Of a stretch of 64,000 bases of DNA, positions 18,681 through 27,162 are shown piece after piece. The stretch comes from Pseudomonas sp. GM74. GTDB taxonomy: Bacteria; Pseudomonadota; Gammaproteobacteria; Pseudomonadales; Pseudomonadaceae. Location of the stretch: positions 1-64,000 of the forward strand of contig NZ_AKJG01000041.1 in assembly GCF_000282455.1 (NCBI RefSeq), in the 5' to 3' direction. Both the position numbers and the translations under genes were made by a program. A model generated the notes under the pieces. That model was not told where the DNA came from and did not search any database. It saw nothing but the letters and a program-made list of their open reading frames with translations. Each line of letters opens with the position of its first letter. The stretch's first letter is position 1.

Positions 18681-19094
18681 ATGGTTGCTAACCTGATTCA
18701 ATTTGCCACTAACCACTACATTCTCGTCGGTATCTTCGTCGTACTGCTGGCGTTGCTGATTGCCTATCAAATGCAGGGCGGCGGTCGTAGCCTGAGCACC
18801 GGCGAACTGACCGGCCTGGTCAACAAGGACGCGGGCGTGGTGATCGACATTCGTCCGACCAAGGATTTCGCCGCCGGTCACATTGTCGGCGCGCTGAACA
18901 TTCCCCAGGACAAACTGACCGCTCGCGTTGGCGAACTGGAAAAGCACAAGGCCAAGACCATCATCCTGGTCGACGCCATGGGCCAGACCGCCGGCACCCA
19001 CGCCCGCGAATTGATGAAATCCGGCTTCACCGCCGCCAAGCTGTCCGGCGGTATCTCCAGCTGGAAAGCCGACAATCTGCCGCTGGTGAAGTGA
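18681..19094 (+). CDS. Membrane-anchored rhodanese-like protein without catalytic cysteine (YibN-like)
   Basis: 137 residues: one N-terminal membrane helix (about 11-27, ILVGIFVVLLALLIAY) and a rhodanese fold (VVIDIRPTKDFAAGHIVGALNIPQ ... GGISSWKADNLPLV). The active-site loop that normally starts with Cys reads VDAMGQTAGTHA, and the whole protein contains no cysteine, so sulfur transfer through a persulfide is impossible. Same layout as E. coli YibN, which lies next to grxC and secB as here. Start ATG 18681 gives the helix near the N-terminus; the longer frame upstream is not supported by a ribosome site. Confidence 0.88.
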   Translation: MVANLIQFATNHYILVGIFVVLLALLIAYQMQGGGRSLSTGELTGLVNKDAGVVIDIRPTKDFAAGHIVGALNIPQDKLTARVGELEKHKAKTIILVDAMGQTAGTHARELMKSGFTAAKLSGGISSWKADNLPLVK

Positions 19095-19095
19095 T

Positions 19096-19350
19096 ATGAG
19101 TAGCGTCGTCGTCTATTCCAGCGATTACTGCCCTTACTGCTCGCGGGCCAAGTACCTGCTCGAGAACAAAGGCGTGGCCTTCGAAGAGATCAAGGTCGAT
19201 GGCAAGCCGCAGGTGCGCGCTGCGATGGCCCAGAAGGCCGGGCGTACGTCCGTGCCGCAAATCTGGATCGGCAGCACCCACGTGGGCGGATGTGATGATC
19301 TGTTCGCCCTGGAGCGCGCCGGCAAGCTTGACGCGCTGCTCAGGGCCTGA
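19096..19350 (+). CDS. grxC: Glutaredoxin 3 (GrxC)
   Basis: 84 residues with the dithiol active site Cys12-Pro-Tyr-Cys15 ([13 protein letters not shown]), the cis-proline TSVPQIWIG and the glutathione-binding GGCDDL. Reduces disulfides and protein-glutathione mixed disulfides in the cytosol. It begins one base after the rhodanese stop and precedes secB. Confidence 0.95.
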   Translation: MSSVVVYSSDYCPYCSRAKYLLENKGVAFEEIKVDGKPQVRAAMAQKAGRTSVPQIWIGSTHVGGCDDLFALERAGKLDALLRA

Positions 19351-19406
19351 CGGCAATACCCCAAACAAGCAAACCTAAAAGAACCCTGGATCAAGAAGGA
19401 TCTGCG

Positions 19407-19892
19407 ATGACTGACCAACAGAACACTGCTGCGAACGAAGAAGAAACTGCACCGCAATTCTCCTTGCAGCGCATTTATGTGCGTGACCTGTCCTTCGAAG
19501 CTCCGAAAAGCCCGGCGATCTTCCGCCAGCAGTGGGAGCCGAGCGTCGGTCTGGATCTGAACACCCGTCAGAAGACGCTGGAAGCCGACTTCCACGAAGT
19601 TGTGCTGACTCTGTCGGTTACCGTGAAAAACGGTGACGAAGTGGCGTTCATCGCTGAAGTGCAACAGGCCGGTATCTTCCTGATCAAGAACCTGGACGAC
19701 GCTTCGATGAGCCACACCCTGGGTGCGTTCTGCCCGAACATCCTGTTCCCTTACGCTCGCGAAACCCTGGACAGCCTGGTGACCCGCGGTTCGTTCCCGG
19801 CACTGATGCTGGCTCCGGTGAACTTCGATGCGCTGTACGCGCAAGAGCTGCAACGCATGCAGGCTGCCGGCGAGACTCCGACCGTTCAGTAA
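19407..19892 (+). CDS. secB: Protein-export chaperone SecB
   Basis: 161 residues, homotetrameric chaperone that keeps preproteins unfolded and hands them to Sec[23 protein letters not shown] near the N-terminus, the [10 protein letters not shown] strand and [20 protein letters not shown] are diagnostic. AAGGATCTGCG precedes the ATG. The acidic N-terminus and disordered C-terminal tail are normal. The gene ends in a REP pair shared with the convergent trmL. Confidence 0.97.
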   Translation: MTDQQNTAANEEETAPQFSLQRIYVRDLSFEAPKSPAIFRQQWEPSVGLDLNTRQKTLEADFHEVVLTLSVTVKNGDEVAFIAEVQQAGIFLIKNLDDASMSHTLGAFCPNILFPYARETLDSLVTRGSFPALMLAPVNFDALYAQELQRMQAAGETPTVQ

Positions 19893-19908
19893 GCTGCGCT
19901 GCTAAAAA

Positions 19909-19971
19909 ATCGCGGGCAAGCCCGCTCCCACAGGGTTGTGTAAAACTTGTGGGAGCGGGCTTGCCCGCGAT
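19909..19971. repeat. Inverted REP pair between convergent secB and trmL
   Basis: Arms 19909-19932 and 19948-19971 (ATCGCGGGCAAGCCCGCTCC and its complement) with a 15-base loop. Placed between two convergent stops, it can act as a bidirectional hairpin. Confidence 0.93.
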
Positions 19972-20001
19972 TGTTTCTGTCAGGCGAAAATGATCTTCGG
20001 G

Positions 20002-20457
20002 CTACTTGAAGCCGTTTTGGCGCCAGGCTTCGTAAACCGCCACTGCGACAGTGTTCGACAGGTTCAGGCTACGGCAGCCTTCGCGCATCGGCAGGCGCAG
20101 GCGTTGTTCGCCGGGCAAGGCGTCCAGTACGTCGGCGGGCAAGCCACGGCTTTCCGGGCCGAACAGGAATGCGTCACCCGGGGCGAAGCTGGCATCGTGG
20201 AACGGCCGCGAGCCCTTGGTGGTGAAGGCGAACAGGCGTGGGTGGCCGAGGCTCTCCAGGCAGTTGGCGAGGTCCGCATGGCGTTGCAGAGTGGCATACT
20301 CGTGGTAGTCGAGACCGGCCCGGCGCAGGCGTTTGTCGTCCATCTCGAAGCCCAGCGGTTCGATCAAATGCAGGTGGCAGCCACTGTTGGCGCACAGCCT
20401 GATAACGTTGCCGGTATTCGGCGGAATTTCCGGTTGGAAAAGGATGACGTGAAACAT
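20002..20457 (-). CDS. trmL: tRNA (cytidine(34)-2'-O)-methyltransferase TrmL
   Basis: 151 residues, SPOUT methyltransferase with the family motifs IPPNTGNVIRLCANSG, FGPESRGLP and LNLSNTVAVAVYEAWRQ that form the knotted SAM site. Modifies the wobble base of leucine tRNAs. The start at ATG 20457 has GGAG six bases upstream and fits the family N-terminus (MFHVILFQPEIPPNTGN). Its ATG shares the bases CATG with the ATG of the divergent gene at 20456. Confidence 0.95.
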   Translation of the reverse strand: MFHVILFQPEIPPNTGNVIRLCANSGCHLHLIEPLGFEMDDKRLRRAGLDYHEYATLQRHADLANCLESLGHPRLFAFTTKGSRPFHDASFAPGDAFLFGPESRGLPADVLDALPGEQRLRLPMREGCRSLNLSNTVAVAVYEAWRQNGFK

Positions 20458-20896
20458 GCACGGCTCCGAAGGCAAAGATGACGCGCATTCTACGCCGCCA
20501 GAAGGCGTGCGTTCGAAACTATTCCTGCGGGTGATGGGCTCGTTGGCGATTGTCGGGGTGATGGTCGGGATGATGATCGGTCGCCTGACCACGCCGGACC
20601 CCAGCCAACTGCAGCAGGTGGAAGTGACGAACGACGGGTTGGTGGTGTGGTTCAACAATGAGCCCAAGACCCACGGCGAGATGGTTGATGGCAGTGTCGC
20701 GCTGCTGTTTGACGCCGAGGGCAAGGCGCAGAAAGGTCAACTCAAGCTCGGCGGCAAGGACGTGAACTGGCGGGTACGTTTGAGCGATGGGGGATTGTTG
20801 CTGACACTGGTAGCGGCCCGGCCTCTGCAAGGCGAATGGGCCGGCAGCGAGGTCGATGACCGCTGGCGGCTGGAGATCCATCTCCGGGAGCAATAA
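20456..20896 (+). CDS. Membrane-anchored protein of unknown function
   Basis: 146 residues. A polar N-terminus is followed by one membrane helix (about residues 22-43) and a ~100-residue predicted beta-rich periplasmic domain (VEVTNDGLVVWFNNEPKTHGEMVDGSVALLFDAEG). I do not recognise the family. The ATG at 20456 has AAGGA upstream at normal distance; its start overlaps the start of divergent trmL, so each gene's ribosome site lies inside the other's first codons or just before them. The distance to the next gene downstream is large and full of repeats. Confidence 0.75.
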   Translation: MHGSEGKDDAHSTPPEGVRSKLFLRVMGSLAIVGVMVGMMIGRLTTPDPSQLQQVEVTNDGLVVWFNNEPKTHGEMVDGSVALLFDAEGKAQKGQLKLGGKDVNWRVRLSDGGLLLTLVAARPLQGEWAGSEVDDRWRLEIHLREQ

Positions 20897-21110
20897 AAGA
20901 GGGAATCCCCGGCCTGCCTGTACCAAGGTTCCCGAAACGGGAGGCTCGTCGCGAGTGCGGTGTGAGCCTGGTGTAAAGAAGGAACCCCTGACCTGCCTGT
21001 ATCAAGGGCCCCAAAACGGCTGGGCTCGTCGCGGGTGCGGTGTGAGCCCGATGTAAAGAGGGGAATCCCCGGCCTGCCTGTACCAAGGTCCCCGAAACCG
21101 GGTGGGTGAA
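20897..21110. repeat. Three tandem ~80-bp repeats
   Basis: Units start at 20897, 20976 and 21056. Each reads AAGAGGGAATCCCCGGCCTG, CCTGTACCAAGGTCCCCGAAA and, in the first two, GGCTCGTCGCGAGTGCGGTG followed by TGAGCCTGGTGTAA with small differences; the third is cut short after about 55 bases. Units contain small palindromes (GGGGAATCCCC, CCCGAAACGGG). They are unlike the REP classes elsewhere in the window. Confidence 0.85.
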
Positions 21111-21189
21111 CTGATTCACCTGAAAGGGTTATTGCAGGGGGCGTGCCAGGTTTTCATATGTGGTAACAGAAAATTCTGAAGTAATACTC

Positions 21190-21222
21190 AAGGCCCCGTA
21201 ATTCGGGGCTTTGGTGTTTTTT
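21190..21222 (+). terminator. Rho-independent terminator
   Basis: GGCCCCG and CGGGGCT form a stem around TAATT, followed by TTGGTGTTTTTT. It could end transcription from the unknown membrane gene or from a transcript made of the tandem repeats. Confidence 0.7.
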
Positions 21223-21344
21223 GGGGGTGAGTTTTGCGGCAGATGGAGGCGGTGTTTCGATTCAGCTTTCGTGCGCGATTGCGGTTCACAGTGCATTCAG
21301 TCGGTGCATTGATGGCTCTAAAAGCATCGTCGGAACGCCGCCCG

Positions 21345-21432
21345 GAGCAAGCTCGCTCCCACAGGGTTCAATGGTGTCTACACGATAGTGAAAACGCCGA
21401 AAAACCACTGTGGGAGCGAGCTTGCTCGCGAT
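21345..21432. repeat. Inverted REP pair downstream of ntrC
   Basis: Arms of the GTGGGAGCGAGCTTGCTCGC variety at 21345-21363 and 21409-21432 (left arm shortened by a few bases). Confidence 0.88.
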
Positions 21433-21466
21433 TGGGCCTAACGATCAGCGAATAACTACAGGCTGT

Positions 21467-22903
21467 TTAGGCTTCGTCGCCCTCGTCATCATCCCCGCCA
21501 TCAACCTTCATCCCCAATTCCTTGATCTTGCGGGTCAGGGTGTTGCGTCCCCAACCCAGCAAGACGGCGGCATCGCGGCGGCGACCGGCGGTGTGCTTGA
21601 GGGCGGTCTCGATCATGATCCGCTCGAAGGCCGGCACGGCGCTGTCGAGCAGGCTCGATTGACCACGGGCCAACGCCTGGTCAGCCCACTGGCGCAGGGC
21701 CTGCTCCCAGTTGGTGACCGGTGCCGAGTCTTGCGGCAGGCTCAGCAGCTCCGGCGGCAGGTCGCCGATGTGCACTTCGCGACCCGAAGCCATCACCGTG
21801 ATCCAGCGGCAGGTGTTCTCCAGCTGACGCACGTTGCCGGGCCACGGCAGGTTCTTGAGGTATTCCTCGGTTTCGCTTTTCAGCAGCTTCGGCTCGACGG
21901 CCAGTTCCTGGGCGGCGCGGCCGAGGAAGTGCTTGGCCAGGGTCGGGATATCTTCGCGACGATCCGACAGGCGCGGGATATGGATGCGAATCACGTTGAG
22001 GCGATGGAACAAGTCCTCACGGAATTTCCCGGCGTGCACCAGGGTTTCCAGATTCTGGTGGGTCGCGGCGATGATGCGCACATCGACCTTCACCGGCACA
22101 TGACCGCCGACGCGGTAGAACTCGCCATCGGCCAGTACCCGCAGCAAGCGGGTCTGGGTATCGGCGGGCATGTCACCGATTTCGTCGAGGAACAGCGTAC
22201 CGCCATCGGCTTGCTCGAAACGCCCGCGACGCAGGTTGGCCGCGCCCGTAAACGCGCCTTTCTCGTGGCCGAACAGTTCGGATTCCATCAGGTCTTTGGG
22301 AATCGCCGCCATGTTCAGCGCAATGAACGGCGAAGCGGCGCGCGGGCTGTGGCGATGCAGCGCGTGGGCCACCAGTTCTTTACCGGTACCCGATTCACCA
22401 TTGATCAGCACGGTGATGTTGGAGTGGCTCAAGCGCCCGATGGCGCGAAACACTTCCTGCATCGCCGGCGCTTCGCCGATGATTTCCGGGGTGCGGGTCA
22501 GGGTCGGGGCAACTTCCAGGCCCTGTTGTTCCTGAGCGTGCTGGTTGGCGCGCTTGACCAGGGAAACCGCCTCGTCGACATCGAACGGCTTGGGCAGGTA
22601 CTCGAAGGCGCCGCCCTGATAGGACGCGACAGCGCTGTCCAGATCCGAGTGCGCGGTCATGATGATCACCGGCAGCCGTGGGTGCTGTTCGCGAATCCGC
22701 GCCAGTAGCTCCAGGCCGCTGGCGCCGGGCATGCGGATGTCGGAGATGATCACGTCCGGCTGCTGGCGCGCCAGGCGGCTCATCACGCCATCGGCGCTGT
22801 CGAAGCTTTGCGTGGTCATGCCTTCCTGTTGCAAGGCTTTTTCCAGGACCCAACGGATAGAACGGTCGTCATCGACGATCCACACGGTTTCACTACGGCT
22901 CAT
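21467..22903 (-). CDS. ntrC: Nitrogen regulation response regulator NtrC
   Basis: 478 residues with the classical three-domain layout. The receiver has phosphoacceptor Asp55 ([10 protein letters not shown]). The central AAA+ sigma-54-activating domain has Walker [15 protein letters not shown] loop and [12 protein letters not shown]. The C-terminal Fis-type helix-turn-helix ends near [19 protein letters not shown]. Activates sigma-54 promoters such as glnA under nitrogen limitation. Overlaps the ntrB stop by four bases (ATGA). Confidence 0.97.
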   Translation of the reverse strand: MSRSETVWIVDDDRSIRWVLEKALQQEGMTTQSFDSADGVMSRLARQQPDVIISDIRMPGASGLELLARIREQHPRLPVIIMTAHSDLDSAVASYQGGAFEYLPKPFDVDEAVSLVKRANQHAQEQQGLEVAPTLTRTPEIIGEAPAMQEVFRAIGRLSHSNITVLINGESGTGKELVAHALHRHSPRAASPFIALNMAAIPKDLMESELFGHEKGAFTGAANLRRGRFEQADGGTLFLDEIGDMPADTQTRLLRVLADGEFYRVGGHVPVKVDVRIIAATHQNLETLVHAGKFREDLFHRLNVIRIHIPRLSDRREDIPTLAKHFLGRAAQELAVEPKLLKSETEEYLKNLPWPGNVRQLENTCRWITVMASGREVHIGDLPPELLSLPQDSAPVTNWEQALRQWADQALARGQSSLLDSAVPAFERIMIETALKHTAGRRRDAAVLLGWGRNTLTRKIKELGMKVDGGDDDEGDEA

Positions 22904-23985
22904 GTCGATGTGGCTCCTTGTTCCAGTGGCAGAAAGATCGAGAAGGTGGTGTGGCCGGGGTGGCTGTCACATTCGATCAGGCCCTGGTGCTGGCTGATGA
23001 TGTTCTGGGTAATGGCCAGGCCCAGCCCGGTACCGTCCGGACGACCGCTGACCATGGGGAAGAAAATGGTTTCCTGAAGCTCTGCCGGGATGCCCGGACC
23101 GTTGTCGATGATCTCGATCTTGGTCACCAGGCGATGACGCACGTGGCCGATGGTGAACTGGCGCATGGCGCGGGTGCGCAGGCTGATGCGGCCCAGGCGC
23201 AGTTCATTCTGGGTGCTGATGGCCTGCATGGCGTTGCGCACGATGTTCAGCACGGCCTGAATCATTTGTTCGCGGTCGATCAGGACGTCGGGGATGCTTG
23301 GATCGTAGTCGCGCACCAGGGTGATGCAGCCCTGGCTTTCGGCCTCCACCAGATGGCAGACACGCTCCAGCACTTCATGGACATTGCACATGGCCAGCGA
23401 CGGCAGCTTGTTGGAGCCGAGCATGCGGTCCACCAGATTACGCAGGCGGTCGGCTTCTTCGATGATGACGTTGGTGTAGTCGCGCAGGCTTTCTTCCGGC
23501 AGTTCCCGGGCCAGCAATTGTGCCGCGCCGCGAATCCCGCCCAAGGGGTTCTTGATTTCATGGGCAAGGCCGCGCACCAGCATCTTGCTGGTTTCCTGTT
23601 TCGACAGTTGTGCTTCTTCCTTGGTGATCCGCAGCAGGCGGTCACGGGGGTGGACTTCGAGCAGCAGCATCGTGTCGCCGTTGCTCAGGATCGGCGTTAC
23701 CGCGTAGTCGACGGTCAGGGTCTGGCCGGTGAGGGCGGTAAGCATGGCTTCGCGCTTGGTGAACGGGTGCGCCTGTTCAACGGCCTGGCGCAACGAGTTC
23801 AGCGCCTCGGTCGATTCGGTGAACAACTCGCTGATGAACTGTCCGTGGCTGCGCTGACCACTGATGGCCAGCAGCATCTCCGCCGCCGGATTCATGTACT
23901 CGAGGCGCAGTTCGGCATCGAGCAGGATGGTGGCAGTGGTGAGGTTGTCGAGTAGCAAACGGTGGAGTGCGTCGCTAATGGTCAT
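22900..23985 (-). CDS. ntrB: Nitrogen regulation sensor kinase NtrB
   Basis: 361 residues. An N-terminal PAS domain (LLDAELRLEYMNPAAEMLLA) is followed by the H-box with His142 (GLAHEIKNPLGGIRGAAQLL), then N, G1 (DNGPGIP) and G2 (GTGLGLAI) ATPase boxes. No membrane segments, as expected for the cytosolic, PII-controlled kinase/phosphatase of NtrC. Start at ATG 23985 with AGAGGT upstream; the longer in-frame extension runs through the promoter region. Confidence 0.96.
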   Translation of the reverse strand: MTISDALHRLLLDNLTTATILLDAELRLEYMNPAAEMLLAISGQRSHGQFISELFTESTEALNSLRQAVEQAHPFTKREAMLTALTGQTLTVDYAVTPILSNGDTMLLLEVHPRDRLLRITKEEAQLSKQETSKMLVRGLAHEIKNPLGGIRGAAQLLARELPEESLRDYTNVIIEEADRLRNLVDRMLGSNKLPSLAMCNVHEVLERVCHLVEAESQGCITLVRDYDPSIPDVLIDREQMIQAVLNIVRNAMQAISTQNELRLGRISLRTRAMRQFTIGHVRHRLVTKIEIIDNGPGIPAELQETIFFPMVSGRPDGTGLGLAITQNIISQHQGLIECDSHPGHTTFSIFLPLEQGATST

Positions 23986-24039
23986 CGGGACCTCTTTTAG
24001 GGCAGAGCATGCGCAAAAAAACGCTGGTACGGGCAAAAA

Positions 24040-24055
24040 TGCAAAAACCAAACCA
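24040..24055 (-). promoter_or_regulatory. Candidate sigma-54 promoter of ntrBC
   Basis: On the minus strand TGGTTTGGTTTTTGCA has the GG-N10-GC spacing and the TTGCA -12 element of sigma-54 promoters; the -24 side matches only TGG. The predicted start is about 44 bases before ntrB. Confidence 0.5.
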
Positions 24056-24169
24056 AGGCTCCGAAAAGAAGCGCTCAAGGCCTGAAACAGGCGTTTGACG
24101 CTCGTTTACGTGGCGTACTGCCAGCTTTCGCGGGTACTTTCGAACCAAAATGGGTTGGAATATGAGTAC

Positions 24170-24198
24170 GGTGCAAGCAATTGCACCAATATAGTGCG
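24170..24198. promoter_or_regulatory. Candidate NtrC-binding site upstream of ntrBC
   Basis: GCACCAATATAGTGC (24183-24197) fits GCAC-N7-GTGC, the core of NtrC boxes. It overlaps a perfect palindrome GGTGCAA-gcaa-TTGCACC at 24170-24187. The position is about 150 bases upstream of the candidate sigma-54 promoter, a normal enhancer distance. Confidence 0.6.
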
Positions 24199-24213
24199 CA
24201 AACCTGAACGAGG

Positions 24214-24834
24214 TTAGAAAAGTCGCAGGAAAGGATTTTTTTCTTCGCCGGGTTTGTCGCTGAGCGGGCATTCCGGCCGCTGGCCGTAGTCTTCGAGGGC
24301 GCAGGGTTTGATTCTGCGCTTCTGGGCGAGAGACGTGCGCTGCATGTGGAAGGGTTGGCTGGCGGTGCGTTCGACGATGCGCCCCTGGTCGTCGAGGATT
24401 TCCACGGACAGGGTATGGCTGCCACGATCGATGTTGCTCAAGGCGAACACCGGGCTCAGGCCGGGTTCGGCAGTGGGCTGGCCGTCGAGCAGCAGCCGGT
24501 AGCGGTGACCAGGTTGCAGGGCGGGTTCGTTGGTGGCGCTGACGATGACTTCGCCGGTGTTGCTGCGGATGGTTGCGTCGGGTTCCGGGATCAGGATGCG
24601 CAGCACCTCATAGTGGAACAGCGCCTGTACTTCAGGGCTGCTCTGGGCAATCAACGGTGTTGCACTGGTGGGGTTGGCCGCCATTCGATTGGTCGTTGTC
24701 AGCGGTACGCGCCTGGCGTCGCCGGGTTTGGGCTGGTCGGTAAAAACCCGATTGCCCTGAGCGTCGACAGACATGAAGACCTCAGCCAAGGCGGGCGGGG
24801 CGATCAGGCAGGCGATCAGCATCCAGGCCTTCAA
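24214..24834 (-). CDS. DUF4124-containing exported protein (paralogue 2)
   Basis: 206 residues. Signal peptide (MKAWMLIACLIAPPALA), DUF4124-type N-terminus (VFMSVDAQGNRVFTDQPKPGD) and a C-terminal Ig-like half (YRLLLDGQPTAEPG ... NIDRGSHTLSVEILDDQGRIV) clearly homologous to the gene upstream. The frame starts with TTG at 24834, which overlaps the upstream stop (TTGA) and keeps a lysine in the signal peptide; ATG 24822 with AAGG five bases ahead is the alternative. Function unknown. Transcribed toward ntrBC. Confidence 0.8.
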   Translation of the reverse strand: MKAWMLIACLIAPPALAEVFMSVDAQGNRVFTDQPKPGDARRVPLTTTNRMAANPTSATPLIAQSSPEVQALFHYEVLRILIPEPDATIRSNTGEVIVSATNEPALQPGHRYRLLLDGQPTAEPGLSPVFALSNIDRGSHTLSVEILDDQGRIVERTASQPFHMQRTSLAQKRRIKPCALEDYGQRPECPLSDKPGEEKNPFLRLF

Positions 24835-25346
24835 GGCTTGTGCACTCGTTGTACGGTGAATGTCACCGCAGGACTCTGCTGCACAACGTTTTCGCCATCG
24901 ATCACTTGTACGACAAGGCGGTGTTCGCCGCGATCGATGTTCACCAGTTGCAGGGTCGGCACGTTGCCTGGCTGGCCGTAGGGCTGACCGTCCAGCAGCA
25001 GGCGCAGCAGATGGGGGCCTTGCAGGCGCGGTTTGATCAGTACATTTATCGTGAAGGTGCCATTGTTGGCGCGTAACGCTTCTGTGGTGGGCAGGCCGGT
25101 AATCTCCAGCACTTCATAGGTCTTGTAGGGCTGTTCTTTATGACCGGAATCAGTAGCAGGTGCGGCTTCGCCGGCAGGCTGGCGTTCGACGCTATTGAGG
25201 GGCGGCAAATCGACCGGTTGGGCACTGACGCCGTCAGGCGGTTGATTGCTGTACGCGGTGGCGCCGTTGGCGTCCGTGTACTTGTAGATCTGCGCCGTGG
25301 CGGGCAGAGCGATCAACAGCAGGATGAACAGAAAACCACGACCCAT
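24831..25346 (-). CDS. DUF4124-containing exported protein (paralogue 1)
   Basis: 171 residues. Signal peptide (MGRGFLFILLLIALPATA), then IYKYTDANGATAYSNQPPDG, the DUF4124 signature, and a C-terminal domain with LLRLLLDGQPYGQPG and NIDRGEHRLVVQVIDGENVV. The same two-domain layout and phrases occur in the next gene, so the pair arose by tandem duplication. It lies between glnA and ntrBC, a position I recognise from other Pseudomonas; role unknown. Confidence 0.85.
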   Translation of the reverse strand: MGRGFLFILLLIALPATAQIYKYTDANGATAYSNQPPDGVSAQPVDLPPLNSVERQPAGEAAPATDSGHKEQPYKTYEVLEITGLPTTEALRANNGTFTINVLIKPRLQGPHLLRLLLDGQPYGQPGNVPTLQLVNIDRGEHRLVVQVIDGENVVQQSPAVTFTVQRVHKP

Positions 25347-25457
25347 GGAATCGACCGGAAGCGAAAGCGTTGGGTTGCAGCATAGGCCAGGCTGTGTGTT
25401 TGAACCAAGCCGCTAAACATATGGGTATGGTTTGCGAGATATTCCAAGCGCCACAAA

Positions 25458-25554
25458 TCCCTGTGGGAGCGGGCTTGCTCGCGAAGACGTCAGTACACTC
25501 AACATCTGCTTATCAGACAGACCGCTTTCGCGGGCAAGCCCGCTCCCACAGGGA
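25458..25554. repeat. Inverted REP pair downstream of glnA
   Basis: Arms TCCCTGTGGGAGCGGGCTTG (from 25458) and its complement ending at 25554, separated by ~40 bases; the two arms differ at one position (CTCGCGAA versus CCCGCGAA). Confidence 0.92.
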
Positions 25555-25583
25555 TATGTGTCAGCCGTTGAATCGTGGGCAAT

Positions 25584-25615
25584 AAAAAAGGCCTCCCGAA
25601 GGAGGCCTCTTTTTG
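25584..25615 (-). terminator. Rho-independent terminator of glnA
   Basis: AGGCCTCC-cgaa-GGAGGCCT is a perfect 8-bp stem with T/A runs on both sides, so it can stop transcription in both directions. It lies about 30 bases after the glnA stop. Confidence 0.92.
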
Positions 25616-25643
25616 TCACGCCGCGTGTCGCGGCGCTACCGGA

Positions 25644-27050
25644 TCAGCAGCTGTAGTACAGCTCGTATTCCAGTGGGTGTACGAAGGTACGTACCTTGAT
25701 TTCTTCTTCGCTTTTCAGGGCGATGTAAGCGTCGATGAAGTCGTCGCTGAAAACGCCGCCTTTGGTCAGGAACGCACGACCTTTGTCCAGCTCTTCCAGT
25801 GCTTCTTTCAGGCTGCCGCAAACTTGTGGGATCTCTTTGGCCTCTTCAGGCGGCAGGTCATACAGGTTTTTGTCAGCTGCGTCGCCAGGGTGGATCTTGT
25901 TCTGGATGCCGTCCAGGCCAGCCATCAGCAGTGCGGCGAAGCACAGGTACGGGTTGGCAGCCGGATCCGGGAAGCGTGCTTCGATACGGCGGGCTTTCGG
26001 GCTCGACACGTAAGGAATACGGATCGAAGCGGAACGGTTGCGAGCCGAGTAGGCCAGCATCACTGGCGCTTCGAAGCCTGGAACCAGACGCTTGTAGGAG
26101 TTGGTTGCCGGGTTGGTGAAGCCGTTCAGGGCCTTACCGTGCTTGATGATGCCACCGATGAAGTACAGGGCGGTGTCGGACAGGCCGGCATAGCCTTCGC
26201 CTGCGAAGGTGTTCTTGCCATCTTTCCAGATGGACATGTGTACGTGCATACCCGAGCCGTTGTCGCCGTACAGAGGCTTAGGCATGAAGGTAGCGGTACG
26301 GCCGTAGGCATCGGCAACGTTGTGCACGACGTACTTCAGGGTTTGGGTTTCGTCGGCTTTCTTCACCAGGGTGTTGAACTTGACGCCGATTTCGTTCTGG
26401 CCGGCAGTCGCCACTTCGTGGTGGTGAACTTCGACGGTCAGGCCCATTTCTTCCAGTGCGTTGCACATGGAGGTACGGATTTCGTGGTCGTGGTCGAACG
26501 GCGGAACCGGGAAGTAGCCGCCTTTGACGCCTGGACGGTGGCCTTTGTTGCCGCCTTCGATGTCCTGGTCGGACATCCACGAACCCTGTTCAGAGTAGAT
26601 CTTGAACATGGAGCCGGAAATGTCGGACTTGAACTTCACCTGGTCGAAGATGAAGAACTCTGGCTCTGGACCGGCGAACACGGTGTCACCGATACCGGTG
26701 GCTTTCAGGTGCTCTTCGGCGCGCTTGGCGATCGCACGTGGGTCGCGGTCGTAGCCTTGCATGCTCGAAGGTTCGATGATGTCGCAGACCAGGATCAGGG
26801 TCGGTTCTTCGGTGAACGGATCCAGGACAGCGGTGGAGTCGTCCGGCATCAGGATCATGTCGGAGGCTTCGATGCCTTTCCAGCCAGCGATGGAGGAACC
26901 GTCGAACATTTTGCCGACTTCGAAGAAGTCGTCATCCAGCGCATCGCGAGCCGGCATGGTCACGTGGTGCTGAGTGCCTTTGGTGTCCGTGAAGCGCAGA
27001 TCAATCCACTTGACGTCATGATCTTTGATGAGTTGAACCGACTTCGACAT
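25644..27050 (-). CDS. glnA: Glutamine synthetase type I (GlnA)
   Basis: 468 residues. Makes glutamine from glutamate, ammonia and ATP; dodecamer in the cytosol. Signatures are [11 protein letters not shown], the metal and glutamate sites in [10 protein letters not shown], and the ATP site. Adenylylation Tyr397 lies in [10 protein letters not shown], so it is the GSI-beta form controlled by GlnE. It is followed on the same strand by the DUF4124 pair and ntrBC, and preceded by a sigma-54 promoter, as expected for the major nitrogen-assimilation enzyme. Confidence 0.98.
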   Translation of the reverse strand: MSKSVQLIKDHDVKWIDLRFTDTKGTQHHVTMPARDALDDDFFEVGKMFDGSSIAGWKGIEASDMILMPDDSTAVLDPFTEEPTLILVCDIIEPSSMQGYDRDPRAIAKRAEEHLKATGIGDTVFAGPEPEFFIFDQVKFKSDISGSMFKIYSEQGSWMSDQDIEGGNKGHRPGVKGGYFPVPPFDHDHEIRTSMCNALEEMGLTVEVHHHEVATAGQNEIGVKFNTLVKKADETQTLKYVVHNVADAYGRTATFMPKPLYGDNGSGMHVHMSIWKDGKNTFAGEGYAGLSDTALYFIGGIIKHGKALNGFTNPATNSYKRLVPGFEAPVMLAYSARNRSASIRIPYVSSPKARRIEARFPDPAANPYLCFAALLMAGLDGIQNKIHPGDAADKNLYDLPPEEAKEIPQVCGSLKEALEELDKGRAFLTKGGVFSDDFIDAYIALKSEEEIKVRTFVHPLEYELYYSC

Positions 27051-27146
27051 AGTGTCCTCCGGGTGGCTTCGGGCTAGTAGTGGATGCCCTTAAATGTGGG
27101 TGATGCCGGCGCGAATACTCTGCCAAGGCAACCTGCCTCACAAGGG

Positions 27147-27162
27147 AGCAAATTGCATGCCA
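27147..27162 (-). promoter_or_regulatory. Sigma-54 promoter of glnA
   Basis: On the minus strand TGGCATGCAATTTGCT agrees with TGGCAC-N5-TTGCW at all but one defined position and has the exact GG-N10-GC spacing. The predicted start is about 86 bases before the glnA ATG. Confidence 0.8.

Larger units (their letters stand above)
21111..21466. other. Gene-free stretch downstream of ntrC
   Basis: About 350 bases after the tandem repeats without a credible gene. It contains a terminator-like hairpin at 21190-21222, an unremarkable 120 bases, and a REP pair at 21345-21432 that ends 35 bases before the ntrC stop. Nothing else recognised. Confidence 0.6.

Noticed and set aside
20742..21119. 125-codon minus-strand frame covering the tandem repeats
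   Set aside because: It crosses from the repeat array into the antisense of the membrane gene; the repeats are not multiples of three (79 and 80 bases), so they do not encode a repeated peptide.
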